Below, in pieces: positions 6,195 to 14,544 of a DNA stretch of 44,491 bases. Under the pieces are notes generated by a model. That model was not told where the DNA came from and searched no databases. It saw only the letters and a program-made list of their open reading frames with translations. Position 1 is the stretch's first letter, and each line of letters opens with the position of its first letter. The stretch lies in contig DGTD01000045.1 of the NCBI GenBank assembly GCA_002396385.1, positions 1 to 44,491 of the forward strand, written 5' to 3'. This DNA comes from Bacteroidales bacterium UBA4345. Lineage in GTDB: Bacteria; Bacteroidota; Bacteroidia; Bacteroidales; Paludibacteraceae. The position numbers were made by a program, and so were the translations under genes.

Positions 6195-7610
6195 ATGAAA
6201 GTACTATCAGAAAATAAAGTCATGGAGAGGACTGTAAACTCTATGGCTGCTTGCAAAAAGAACCAACCGTCGCAAACTATCGTCCATGCGCAGTTGGAAA
6301 TGACAAAACCGGGCGATGCCGATGAGAATGAGGCTAACGCAATGGCAGATGCCATTGTGAGTGGCGGGAAAATCAGAAGGCAGATAAGCGGAGGTACAGC
6401 GGGCAGTGGCATTGCGGTGTCTACTGCTATGGAGAGCCAGCTTGCACAAGCGCAGGGTGGAGGTAGAACTATGCCCGATGGTTTACGGAACATGATGGAG
6501 ACGGGGTTTGGCCGAGACTTCTCGAATGTGCGCATCCATACAGATAGTCAGGCAGCTGAAATGAGTTCCAATCTCTCTGCCAAAGCTTTTACACTGGGTA
6601 ACGATATCTACTTCAACAAAGGACAGTTCGCTCCTAATACCACCGAAGGTCAGCACCTTGTGGCCCACGAACTTACACATGTGGTGCAAGGAAGTGGAAA
6701 GGTGGGAAGAGAAACAGATAATACAGAGAAACAAAATTTAGCAGATTTAATCTTTAACATCACAGGAGCGTTAATTGATGTGTTTAGTGTCGCTTCTACA
6801 GCTCGTAACGTAATAGAAACTGTAAGAGAAACTGAGCCCATAGTTGAACTATTAAAAGGAATACGAATTGCAGTTACCGATGCTGGCTATGGTCTGAAAG
6901 CTGGAGTTCAATCAGGGGAAGCATTAGGCAATGCAATGCAATTTGAAAAATTTGCGAACATGCCTACCTCAAAGGGAGGAAAAATACTTGGTTGGGCGGG
7001 CTTGGCTTTTGCATTAAAAGATCTTTTTGATTTTGTTAAATCAAATAAATCTGAGTATTCTGAACACATAATTGGAATGTCCTTATGTACTACTGCAAAA
7101 GCCTTTAATGTTTTTTGTAGTGCCGTAGGATGCTTTCCAAAGTTAGCTTCTAAGTTGCCACCAAAAGCTATTGCCTTCTTTGCTGCTTATGGAGTTGGTT
7201 ACGCGATTGGCGATTATATTAACGTTGTATTTGATAACCCAGCTGCAAGATTAGTTGATTATATTATGGATGGTCCTGAAGTCACGGAAGAAGACGTGAT
7301 TGACCATAAAGATTTTGTATTGGCACGTATCAAATTCATTATTGAAGAAGAAACACAAAAACTTGATTTAGGAAGGAAACGGGAAATGAAACTAAATAAC
7401 AGTATTATAAATGAATTTTTTCATAAGTACAGAAGAAAAGTTATTGAAGACCAAGACAGGACTTCCATAGGGAAATTTGTATTTGGTTCTAATGCTGGCT
7501 CGTTCTTAAAAGATGCTTTTGTCTATCATGTGTATCGTAAAGATTTATCCTTATCGTATACTGACTATTATCTGTTAAAGACGGCTTTTCACACTTTAGG
7601 TCTGTGGTGA
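6195..7610 (+). CDS. DUF4157-type eCIS cargo protein, C-terminal domain of unknown function
   Basis: A 471-residue protein. Residues 1-173 form a DUF4157-like module with GFGRDFSNVRIHTD, AFTLGNDIYFNKGQF and AHELTHVVQ (HExxH at 158-162). This domain is known from many eCIS cargo proteins and is thought to serve loading or processing. From residue 174 the sequence is unlike the other cargo in the window (20882-22105) and richer in A+T. It contains hydrophobic stretches (for example KILGWAGLAFALKDLFDF and KAIAFFAAYGVGYAIGDYI) followed by a charged helical tail, which could suit a membrane-acting toxin; this is inference. No signal peptide is present, as expected for cargo loaded in the cytoplasm. 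It is the first gene of the injection operon and has no adjacent immunity-like gene. The start is supported by the identical 16-residue length of the lead-in in both cargo proteins. Confidence 0.85.
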   Translation: MKVLSENKVMERTVNSMAACKKNQPSQTIVHAQLEMTKPGDADENEANAMADAIVSGGKIRRQISGGTAGSGIAVSTAMESQLAQAQGGGRTMPDGLRNMMETGFGRDFSNVRIHTDSQAAEMSSNLSAKAFTLGNDIYFNKGQFAPNTTEGQHLVAHELTHVVQGSGKVGRETDNTEKQNLADLIFNITGALIDVFSVASTARNVIETVRETEPIVELLKGIRIAVTDAGYGLKAGVQSGEALGNAMQFEKFANMPTSKGGKILGWAGLAFALKDLFDFVKSNKSEYSEHIIGMSLCTTAKAFNVFCSAVGCFPKLASKLPPKAIAFFAAYGVGYAIGDYINVVFDNPAARLVDYIMDGPEVTEEDVIDHKDFVLARIKFIIEEETQKLDLGRKREMKLNNSIINEFFHKYRRKVIEDQDRTSIGKFVFGSNAGSFLKDAFVYHVYRKDLSLSYTDYYLLKTAFHTLGLW

Positions 7611-7647
7611 TTTTCTCCTATAAATCAAACTAACGTCTTAATCCACA

Positions 7648-8508
7648 ATGCTCAAATCCACATTAGAAAATATACGTCAATACCTTGAGAAAAAAATAGA
7701 AAAGGCAGGCTATTCTGACATCAAGGTTAAGTTAGATTCCATTTCAAAAGATGGTGATAACAGCGGGCTCTACCTCTCTCTGCTACGAATTGAGGAAGAA
7801 ACCTCAATTAAACCCCAGACGGTTTTTCGCTACCAAAATGATAGAATTACGGGGAAGGCCACAAATCCTGATATCTGCTTGAACCTGTTTGTTCTGGTTT
7901 CTGCTTTTACCAAAGATTATGGTACTGGGCTTCAGCTTATTTCAGATGTGATTTATTGGGTTAATACCATAGATCACAGTGTGACGGAAGTTTCAAACCC
8001 ATCGGACTCGAACGATAACTCTTATAAAAGTAAGATTCCTTCTGTCAGCGAGTTAAGCATCGAATTACAGTCGCTGAACATGGAACAGACTAACAGTTTG
8101 TGGCAAACCATCGGCACCAAAATAGTGCCGGCGGTAGTGTACAAAATCCGCATGCTCCGTATTGCCGAGCCTACTTCAAGAAATGCACAGGCAGTATACA
8201 AGGTGGAAACTTCTTTGCAGAATTCGCCTATGCTTATCAAATACAGGTCGGGACAGGAACTCACACAGAAGGAATTAATACTGCTTCAGGAAGAGTTGGT
8301 AACTATTTATGCAAAGACGGTTGACAGCAAATCACGCATCCGACTGGAGATTCCTGAAAAACCAGACGAGACAGAAACAGGAGGTGTGCATGGCGGTGAA
8401 GAAGAGTTGCTTAAAGCGGCATTACTGGCCTTAAAAAACAAGAAAGCGAGCGACTTAACCGATATAGAAATTAAGGCGTTAGAAAAGTTTAATAAAGAAA
8501 ATCAATAA
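7648..8508 (+). CDS. eCIS cap/tube-terminator protein, Pvc16/Afp16 family (DUF4255)
   Basis: The 286-residue protein begins MLKSTLENIRQYLEKKIE and carries an N-terminal domain (about 1-185) resembling Pvc16/DUF4255. It includes NPDICLNLFVLVSAFTKDYGTGLQLISDVIYW and a later VVYKIRMLRI strand. In Afp and PVC particles this protein ends tube and sheath growth and caps the distal end. The C-terminal part (about 190-286) is helical and charged, and less conserved in type. It lies 37 bases after the cargo gene and 23 before the sheath gene, the usual first structural position in Bacteroidetes eCIS operons. Confidence 0.85.
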   Translation: MLKSTLENIRQYLEKKIEKAGYSDIKVKLDSISKDGDNSGLYLSLLRIEEETSIKPQTVFRYQNDRITGKATNPDICLNLFVLVSAFTKDYGTGLQLISDVIYWVNTIDHSVTEVSNPSDSNDNSYKSKIPSVSELSIELQSLNMEQTNSLWQTIGTKIVPAVVYKIRMLRIAEPTSRNAQAVYKVETSLQNSPMLIKYRSGQELTQKELILLQEELVTIYAKTVDSKSRIRLEIPEKPDETETGGVHGGEEELLKAALLALKNKKASDLTDIEIKALEKFNKENQ

Positions 8509-8531
8509 TTAAATCAAAATAAAATCAACAA

Positions 8532-10241
8532 ATGTCAAATTACAAAACTCCGGGAGTTTATGTGGAAGAGATTTCCAAATTCCCACCTTCAGTAGCTGGT
8601 GTTGCTACTGCAATCCCTGTCTTTATCGGTTTTACTGAAAAAAATCCGAATGGGACAAATGTTCCCGTTAAGGTCAAGAGCCTTGTTGATTATGAGGAAA
8701 AGTTCGGTAAAGGGAATAACCTAACTGTTTCAAATGGGAAGGTGTCGGGACATGAATTCTGCATGTACGATAGCATGCGCCTTTTCTACGACAATGGTGG
8801 AGGGGTCTGCTACGTGGTTTCTGCTGGTACGTATACAGCAACCAGTATTACTGCCGATATCTATAAAGAAGCCTTGAAACCTTTGGAAAAAGTTGATGAG
8901 GTTACTTTGGTTGTGTGTCCAGATGCTGCACCTCTGTTAAATTTCAAGGACACTTCTTCTGATAAGAAAAATGCAGCAGCACAGTTGGGTGCATTACACC
9001 AGGCAGTGCTAAAGCATTGTGCCGATATGGGCGACCGATTTGCCATTCTTGACCCAATACAGAATACCAACTTAGACGCTGCGATGGAAACGTTCCGCAA
9101 CAATGTTGGTAGTAACAATTTAAGCTATGGTGCCGCCTATTATCCTTACGTAAAGACGACTTACACAAAGGAAGTTAGTTTTGCTGAAATGCTGAAGGTG
9201 TCAGATATAAAGACTGAAATTGAAAAAAATGACTTGTTCAACGATTACAAAAAAACTGTACTGGAACTTGTAAAGGCTGATGTTGAAGGTCACTCAAACT
9301 TAAGAACTGTATTTGAAGGAGACGATTTCAAAGAGAATGAAAATAAGTTGACTTATAATAATACGGAAATTCTTAAGGAAGATGAAAATGGGAATGTAAC
9401 ACTTGCAAATGAATTTGTTGTTAAATCCGATCTTCTTGAAGCGGTAAAAAATGCAAAAAAGGCGTACGATGAAGCGGATGCAACTGAAAAGAATGCTAAA
9501 AAGACTGCTTTAAAAAAGGCTCAAGATGATGTTCAGAATGTAGAGGATGCATATGCTGCAATTTTGAATGTTGTTGCTTCAAAGAAGTTGATGGCAAAGG
9601 CTATTGCTGCTCAAATAGCAAAATATGATGAAAAACTTAAGGATTTCCAAGATAAAGCTTCTGTTATCCCTGTAAGTGCTGCAATTGCTGGTGTTTATTC
9701 AACCGTCGACGCAAATAAGGGCGTATGGCAAGCTCCGGCAAATATAAGCATATCTGCAGTGTCTGGTGTTACAGAGCAGCTGAGTGATAAGGATCAGGAA
9801 AACATGAATGTGGATACTACCGCTGGCAAATCAGTTAACGCTATCCGCTTCTTCAACGGCAAGGGTATTCTGGTTTGGGGAGCCCGCACTTTAGATGGAA
9901 ATAGCAACGAATGGCGCTACATTCCAGTACGCCGTTTGTTTAACTACGTGGAAGAAAGTGTCCAAAAGTCTACTGCGTGGGCCGTTTTCCAACCAAATGA
10001 TGCGAATACATGGATGAAGGTACAGAGCCAAATTGAAAACTTCCTTTCGAACTTGTGGCGTGACGGCGCTTTGGCAGGTTCAACTCCTGATAAGGCTTTC
10101 TATGTAAAAGTTGGTTTGGACGTAACTATGACTACCGACGATATTAACAATGGCTATATGATTATTGAAATTGGTATGGCAGCTGTACGTCCGGCCGAGT
10201 TCGTCGTTCTCCAATTCTCTCACAAACTCCAGGAAGCATAA
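8532..10241 (+). CDS. Contractile sheath protein with inserted helical domain
   Basis: The 569-residue protein begins MSNYKTPGVYVEEISKFPPS, the classic start of phage-tail-sheath family proteins. It ends with the conserved core from about residue 379 (VIPVSAAIAGVYSTVDANKGVWQAPAN, then the GILVWGARTLD and EWRYIPVRRLFNYVEESV regions). It polymerises around the tube and contracts to drive injection. Between YYPYVKTT (about 209) and that core there is an extra segment of about 165 residues (nucleotides about 9159-9665). This segment is lysine- and alanine-rich, helical and coiled-coil-like, and not part of the common sheath core. It is the only sheath gene, whereas many eCIS loci have two or three. 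Confidence 0.93.
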   Translation: MSNYKTPGVYVEEISKFPPSVAGVATAIPVFIGFTEKNPNGTNVPVKVKSLVDYEEKFGKGNNLTVSNGKVSGHEFCMYDSMRLFYDNGGGVCYVVSAGTYTATSITADIYKEALKPLEKVDEVTLVVCPDAAPLLNFKDTSSDKKNAAAQLGALHQAVLKHCADMGDRFAILDPIQNTNLDAAMETFRNNVGSNNLSYGAAYYPYVKTTYTKEVSFAEMLKVSDIKTEIEKNDLFNDYKKTVLELVKADVEGHSNLRTVFEGDDFKENENKLTYNNTEILKEDENGNVTLANEFVVKSDLLEAVKNAKKAYDEADATEKNAKKTALKKAQDDVQNVEDAYAAILNVVASKKLMAKAIAAQIAKYDEKLKDFQDKASVIPVSAAIAGVYSTVDANKGVWQAPANISISAVSGVTEQLSDKDQENMNVDTTAGKSVNAIRFFNGKGILVWGARTLDGNSNEWRYIPVRRLFNYVEESVQKSTAWAVFQPNDANTWMKVQSQIENFLSNLWRDGALAGSTPDKAFYVKVGLDVTMTTDDINNGYMIIEIGMAAVRPAEFVVLQFSHKLQEA

Positions 10242-10273
10242 TTGTAGAAAAAAAATAAATACTATATAGAAAA

Positions 10274-10723
10274 ATGGCAACATCAAATTATCCGCTTACC
10301 GGTTTCCATTTCACGGTTGAATGGAAGGGTGAAAAAGAAGAAAGCGTTAGTTTTTCAGAAGTGTCTGGCCTGAGTGTCAGCACTACGGCTATCGAGTACC
10401 GCGAAGGTGCAAGCATAGATTATACTACCTACAAACTGCCCGGATTGAAGAAGTATAACAATGTTACTTTGAAGCGTGGCACAATGGCTACCGATAACGG
10501 CTTTTTCGATTGGTTTAATACCATTAATTCCGATAAGTTTGAACGTCGTACCATTACCATCTCTTTGTTAGATGAAACGCACAAACCGGTGGTTACATGG
10601 AAACTTTTTAATGCATTTCCTGTAAAATACGATCCAGGGGCACTGAGTGCTTCAAAGGGTGAGGTCCTTATCGAGTCTGTAGAACTCGCTTATGAGAGCT
10701 TTACAGTAACAAGAAAAAGCTAA
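10274..10723 (+). CDS. Inner tube protein 1 (gp19/Hcp-like)
   Basis: The 149-residue protein starts MATSNYPLTGFHFTVEW, has FSEVSGLSVSTTAIEYREG and TLKRGTMATDNGFFDWFN, and ends in an IESVELAYESFTVTRK strand. These are hallmarks of the T4-gp19-like tail tube family in contractile systems. It forms the stacked rings of the inner tube. It follows the sheath gene directly. A strong hairpin (10735-10764) after its stop suggests that sheath and tube messages are made in excess over the genes beyond, matching their copy number in the particle. Confidence 0.92.
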   Translation: MATSNYPLTGFHFTVEWKGEKEESVSFSEVSGLSVSTTAIEYREGASIDYTTYKLPGLKKYNNVTLKRGTMATDNGFFDWFNTINSDKFERRTITISLLDETHKPVVTWKLFNAFPVKYDPGALSASKGEVLIESVELAYESFTVTRKS

Positions 10724-10734
10724 GTTAAAAATAG

Positions 10735-10764
10735 GTTGGCCACTAGCCTTTTATAGTGGCCAAC
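10735..10764 (+). terminator. Hairpin between the two tube genes, probable partial terminator
   Basis: GTTGGCCACTA (10735-10745) and its exact complement (10754-10764) make an 11-bp GC-rich stem with an 8-nt loop, followed by TATTTTAT. Being inside an operon it probably acts as an attenuator or stabilises the 3' end of the sheath/tube message. Confidence 0.65.
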
Positions 10765-10789
10765 TATTTTATCATAAAAATGAAGATTT

Positions 10790-11284
10790 ATGGCAGAGAG
10801 TAAGGCAAGCCCGTTGTCGTACGATTGTATTCCTGCGTTTCGCTTTTGCGTAAGTTTTAATACTGTAAATGGTGAAACCATTGAGATGGGTTTCTCGGAA
10901 GTCTCGGGTTTGAATGCAGAACTGCAAACGGAAGAGGTTACAGATGGATGTGCCCTCTTGGCGTCATACAAGTTGCCCAAGCCCATCAAGTTCCCCAACC
11001 TTGTCTTAAAGAAGGCGTTAGGGGTGTCGTCTCACGGCTTGATTAAATGGATTGACGAAGCTATCTACAGTTTCATATTCAAACCGTGTACGGTTAATGT
11101 ATCGCTTTGTAAGGCGGGTGAAACCTATGAGGATGGCAGTCAGGAAGTAATTATTCTGAAAGCATGGGCGTTGAATAATGCGTATCCGGTTAAAGTTCAG
11201 TTAAGTGAATTTTCCTCTACAAAGAACGAGCTGGTGATTGAGACGTTGGAGTTAGCCTATAGGGAACTAAAAAGGTTGAAATAG
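10790..11284 (+). CDS. Inner tube protein 2 (tube initiator type)
   Basis: The 164-residue protein shares the gp19-like pattern with the preceding gene: FRFCVSFNTVNG, MGFSEVSGLNAELQTEEV, LVLKKALGVSSHGLIKWIDEA and a final ELVIETLELAYRELKRLK. In Afp/PVC loci a second, slightly different tube paralogue (Afp5-like) forms the first ring at the baseplate; by position and divergence this gene fits that role. It is followed after three bases by the DUF5908 gene. Confidence 0.88.
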   Translation: MAESKASPLSYDCIPAFRFCVSFNTVNGETIEMGFSEVSGLNAELQTEEVTDGCALLASYKLPKPIKFPNLVLKKALGVSSHGLIKWIDEAIYSFIFKPCTVNVSLCKAGETYEDGSQEVIILKAWALNNAYPVKVQLSEFSSTKNELVIETLELAYRELKRLK

Positions 11285-11287
11285 AAC

Positions 11288-11461
11288 ATGACGATACAGA
11301 TTAAGGAACTTAGCATAAAGGCGGATATTTCTGATAAAAAGGAAAATGCTTCTTACCAGAATTATCAGCAAGAAGTAGATGAAGGAGGACAACAACAGTC
11401 AAGTATAAAGAAACCCTCTTTTCATAGCAACACCGAACTTAAACGGAGAAGAGAAAGATGA
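11288..11461 (+). CDS. DUF5908-like small eCIS protein
   Basis: A 57-residue frame: MTIQIKELSIKADISDKKEN at the start, then a Gln-rich middle and a basic end (KRRRER). The N-terminal I-x-I-x-E-L-x-I-K-A pattern matches the small DUF5908 proteins found at this place in Bacteroidetes eCIS operons. The start lies 3 bases after the tube-2 stop, and the TGA overlaps the next ATG as ATGA, so it sits in a fully coupled run. Its function is not established; it may be an assembly factor or adaptor. It was identified by manual translation. Confidence 0.8.
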   Translation: MTIQIKELSIKADISDKKENASYQNYQQEVDEGGQQQSSIKKPSFHSNTELKRRRER

Positions 11462-12099
11462 GTGATACAAACACAGACAGTGGAGTCTTCCATTTGAAGT
11501 TGAAGGCATATAAGGACTTAGAGTTCAGTAAACCATTAGATGTTGAAGAATTCGAAGCTACCGTTAATCCTGATAATTTCGACCGTAACATAAATATACA
11601 ATACAAGCCACACAAGTCGAAAAGTAAAACTGTTACACTCGGCCGCTTGATCAGTGTTGATGCTGAGACATACGGGTTTTCCATCTTGCTAGATGGGACA
11701 GGCATTATTAGTGCTGCCCATATGAATGTGCAGAAAGAACTGGATAAATTCGACAGAGTTCTTTTCCGGAGAGAAGGAAAAAGTTGCATCCCCAATCCGG
11801 TCCAGATTCAGTATTGTGGTCAGTTTTTTAATTGCAAGGTCACCTCTTTAGGATATAACTATACGCTTTTCGATGTGAATGGGAATCCTTTACGGGTAAA
11901 GATAAAATGTTCTTTTTCATCGGTGGCTCTTATCGAGAAAGATAAGGAACCAAAGAAAAAGGAATCGGAAGAAAACAATGCTTGTGAATGTGTGTGTCCG
12001 GTTCCAAACAACTCGTCGCCTGAAGCGAATCAGAGTGTCGCCACGGAAAGCGACGCTAATTCGTTGATGAGTGTTTACACCCCTGAAAGTTATGACTAA
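11458..12099 (+). CDS. eCIS tube-baseplate adaptor, Afp7-like
   Basis: The 213-residue protein contains FEATVNPDNFDRNINIQYKP (about residues 32-51) and GRLISVDAETYGFSILLDGTG, then a SLGYNYTLFDVNGNPLRVKIKCSF segment. This is the pattern of the CIS tube/baseplate adaptor family (Afp7/Pvc7), which sits between tube and spike and often carries a LysM domain. The C-terminal 50 residues are low-complexity (Glu/Lys-rich, then Cys-rich CECVCPVP, then Ser/Asn-rich), and no LysM domain is clear. Start overlaps the DUF5908 stop as ATGA. Confidence 0.85.
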   Translation: MSDTNTDSGVFHLKLKAYKDLEFSKPLDVEEFEATVNPDNFDRNINIQYKPHKSKSKTVTLGRLISVDAETYGFSILLDGTGIISAAHMNVQKELDKFDRVLFRREGKSCIPNPVQIQYCGQFFNCKVTSLGYNYTLFDVNGNPLRVKIKCSFSSVALIEKDKEPKKKESEENNACECVCPVPNNSSPEANQSVATESDANSLMSVYTPESYD

Positions 12100-12110
12100 A
12101 CAGTAATTAA

Positions 12111-13859
12111 ATGGCACAATCTGATAAAGAGGTATCTTCGAGTCTGAATGAGGACATAATCCTATCTATAAAGGATGGTGCGACAGAATTAGAGGAGTCT
12201 AAATTGATAATGTCTGTAACAACCAGTTGCGAATTTCAAAAACTGGCTTCTGCTGAAATCGTGTTTAACGATGGCGGTAAATCAGACGATGATTTTACTA
12301 TCGGACAGTCTGAATCTCTGTCGGTCGGTAAAGAATTAGAGGTCAGTGTCGGCGGTTCAGAAAAGCAAGAGACTGTTTTCAAGGGTGTTGTGGTGAAAAA
12401 CGCCATGCACCTTTCGAAAGGCAGCACAGAACTAGTTGTGACTCTGAAACATATCGCATATAAAATGACACTTGAAAGAAAAATTCGTTCTTTCGAAGAT
12501 GTGACCGATAGTGAAATTATTAATGAAATCTGTAGTGAATATGGCATTAGCGCCGATGTAGAAGATACCAATGTTACGCACGAGCGTATGGTTCAGTATA
12601 ACTGTACGGATTGGGATTTTATAAATATGCGTGCCGAGGCAAACGGGCTACTTCTCTTCACTTCGAACGACGGTATCGTTGCAAAAGTTCCGGTTTTGGA
12701 CGATGATCCAGTTCTTACATTAACCAATGACTTCAACATCAATGAGGTGAACCTCGAAATGGATGGAAGGTATTCTTTCGAGAACTTTGTGACAAGAGCG
12801 TGGAATTATACATCGCAACAAGAGGAGGAGGTATCGGAAAAAGGTAATCAGTTCGATTTCCCCCAAGGCGACGCCGATAGCACTAAACTGGCCTCGTTGA
12901 CGGGTAATTCCGATGCGAATACTTTCTTTATGGGAAGTTGTGAAAATTCAGACGGATTAGTTGCTGAAACGAAAGCCATGGTGATGAGGAACAATTTGTC
13001 GCGTATTGTTGGTGATGTAAATATCGCGGGTAATGCGTCTTTACTGCCATCAAATATGGTGGAGTTTGAGGGAATCGGGAAAAAATTCAATGGTAAAACT
13101 ATTGTTTCGTCCGTACGGCACACAATTAAACCGGGGCAGTGGGAAACCCAATTGGAAGTCGGATTCGGTAACATATTATATATAAGTAAATATGACGATG
13201 TTATTGCCGAACCGGCTAATGGTGCTGTTCCAGGAGTTAACGGATTACAGATTGCTAAAGTGGATGCGCTTGAGGGTGATCCGCTATCAGAAGGCAGAAT
13301 ATATTTACGCCTTATGAACAGCGAAAACACAAAGTTATGGGCACGCATAGCAACTCTTGATGCGGGAAATGAAAGGGGGAGTTTCTTTCTTCCTGAATTG
13401 GAGGATGAAGTTATTGTCGGTTTTGTAGATGACGACCCTAACAAGGCTGTGGTGTTGGGTATGTTGCATAATAGCCAGGCTCCCCACCCTTGCGAAATCA
13501 CAGATGACAATAATATCAAAGGTTTCACAACGCGTGAAAAAATTGTTCTGGAGTTCGATGACGATAAGAAAGCGGTAAGGATAGAGACTCCAGGAGGAAA
13601 TAAAATTCTCATTAGCGACGATGAAAAAGGAATCAGCCTGGTTGACCAAAATGGCAATTCCATCGTAATGAACGACCAAGGCGTTAATATAGAGAGCAAA
13701 AAGGCGCTAACTATCAAGGCGGCTCAAGATGTAAACATTGAAGGTACTAATATAAACATAAAAGCGAATGCGCAATTCAAAGCCGAGGGTTCGGCTTCTG
13801 CCGAAGTGTCGTCTGGTGGCACTATGGTTGTTAAGGGAGGTATTGTGCAGATTAATTAA
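12111..13859 (+). CDS. VgrG-like spike protein (Afp8/Pvc8)
   Basis: The 582-residue protein has an N-terminal gpD/gp27-like part (about 1-365: IVFNDGG, VQYNCTDWDFINMRAEANGL). A gp5-like OB-fold follows (about 380-460: LSEGRIYLRLMNSENTKLWARIATLDAG, PELEDEVIVGFVDDDPNKAVVLGMLHNS). It ends in a beta-helix stalk made of short repeats (VRIETPGGNKILISDDEKG, IVMNDQG, VNIEGTNINIKAN). It trimerises to form the puncturing spike at the end of the tube. It is followed after 6 bases by the PAAR tip gene, its expected partner. Confidence 0.93.
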   Translation: MAQSDKEVSSSLNEDIILSIKDGATELEESKLIMSVTTSCEFQKLASAEIVFNDGGKSDDDFTIGQSESLSVGKELEVSVGGSEKQETVFKGVVVKNAMHLSKGSTELVVTLKHIAYKMTLERKIRSFEDVTDSEIINEICSEYGISADVEDTNVTHERMVQYNCTDWDFINMRAEANGLLLFTSNDGIVAKVPVLDDDPVLTLTNDFNINEVNLEMDGRYSFENFVTRAWNYTSQQEEEVSEKGNQFDFPQGDADSTKLASLTGNSDANTFFMGSCENSDGLVAETKAMVMRNNLSRIVGDVNIAGNASLLPSNMVEFEGIGKKFNGKTIVSSVRHTIKPGQWETQLEVGFGNILYISKYDDVIAEPANGAVPGVNGLQIAKVDALEGDPLSEGRIYLRLMNSENTKLWARIATLDAGNERGSFFLPELEDEVIVGFVDDDPNKAVVLGMLHNSQAPHPCEITDDNNIKGFTTREKIVLEFDDDKKAVRIETPGGNKILISDDEKGISLVDQNGNSIVMNDQGVNIESKKALTIKAAQDVNIEGTNINIKANAQFKAEGSASAEVSSGGTMVVKGGIVQIN

Positions 13860-13865
13860 AAGTAT

Positions 13866-14144
13866 ATGGCAGCAGCAGCAAGAGTTGGAGATATGACAAA
13901 CCATGGTGGTGTGGTAATTGGTCCGGGGGTTCCTACGGTGCTTATTGGAGGAATGCCTGCGGCGGTGATGGGCGACATGCATTCTTGTCCGATACCACCA
14001 CCAACCCATATTCCTTCATCACCCTTTATAAAGGGAAGTTCGACAGTTTTAATAGGTGGAAAACCTGCATTGAGGACGAACGATCCGTGTGGTTGTGGCG
14101 CAATGCCGGTGGTAGGTTGTCCTACAGTAATGATTGGAGACTAA
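13866..14144 (+). CDS. PAAR-domain spike tip protein
   Basis: The 92-residue protein is a whole PAAR domain: GDMTNHGGVVIGPGVPTVLIGG at the start, then AAVMGDMHSCPIP, FIKGSSTVLIGGKPALRTND and PTVMIGD. His and Cys residues at the expected places could bind the zinc ion that sharpens the cone. It caps the VgrG-like spike encoded just upstream and could carry effectors. No extra effector domain is fused to it. Confidence 0.95.
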   Translation: MAAAARVGDMTNHGGVVIGPGVPTVLIGGMPAAVMGDMHSCPIPPPTHIPSSPFIKGSSTVLIGGKPALRTNDPCGCGAMPVVGCPTVMIGD

Positions 14145-14147
14145 GTT

Positions 14148-14534
14148 ATGAATAAAGAAGAAATCGGAAAAGGTTGGAGCTTTCCTCCACGCTTTAACAG
14201 GTTTACTGGCAGTGTTGAAATGGTTTCAGGTGAGAGGGAGATTCAGGAGAGTTTGAAAATTCTTTTTTCTACAAAGTTAGGAGAAAGATTGTTTCGTAAT
14301 GACTTTGGATGCAGCCTTAGCGAATTCAGATTCTCGCCTGCCAATGCTAATACAATTATGCTGATTAAAGATCGTATAGCGAATGTTATCGAAACATATG
14401 AACCCCGTATCGATTTAGATAATATCGCTGTTGATGCGAACGATATTCTAGAGGGGAAACTGGTTATATCTTTGGAATATACGATAAAGGAAAACAATAC
14501 AAAGTCGAACTTGGTTTATCCATATTATATCTAA
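14148..14534 (+). CDS. Baseplate wedge protein, GPW/gp25 family (Afp9)
   Basis: The 128-residue protein has GKGWSFPPRFNRFTGSVEMV at the N-terminus, then EIQESLKILFSTKLGERLFRNDFGCSL, the gp25/GpW core that includes the conserved EXR-type loop region. It ends LVISLEYTIKENNTKSNLVYPYYI. It joins the sheath to the baseplate wedges. It lies 3 bases after the PAAR gene and 10 before the large baseplate gene. Confidence 0.92.
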   Translation: MNKEEIGKGWSFPPRFNRFTGSVEMVSGEREIQESLKILFSTKLGERLFRNDFGCSLSEFRFSPANANTIMLIKDRIANVIETYEPRIDLDNIAVDANDILEGKLVISLEYTIKENNTKSNLVYPYYI

Positions 14535-14544
14535 TTATAGGACA

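Noticed and set aside
12848..13717. 289-codon minus-strand ORF
   Set aside because: Antisense to the VgrG-like spike gene, low-complexity Ser/Leu-rich product, no family pattern.
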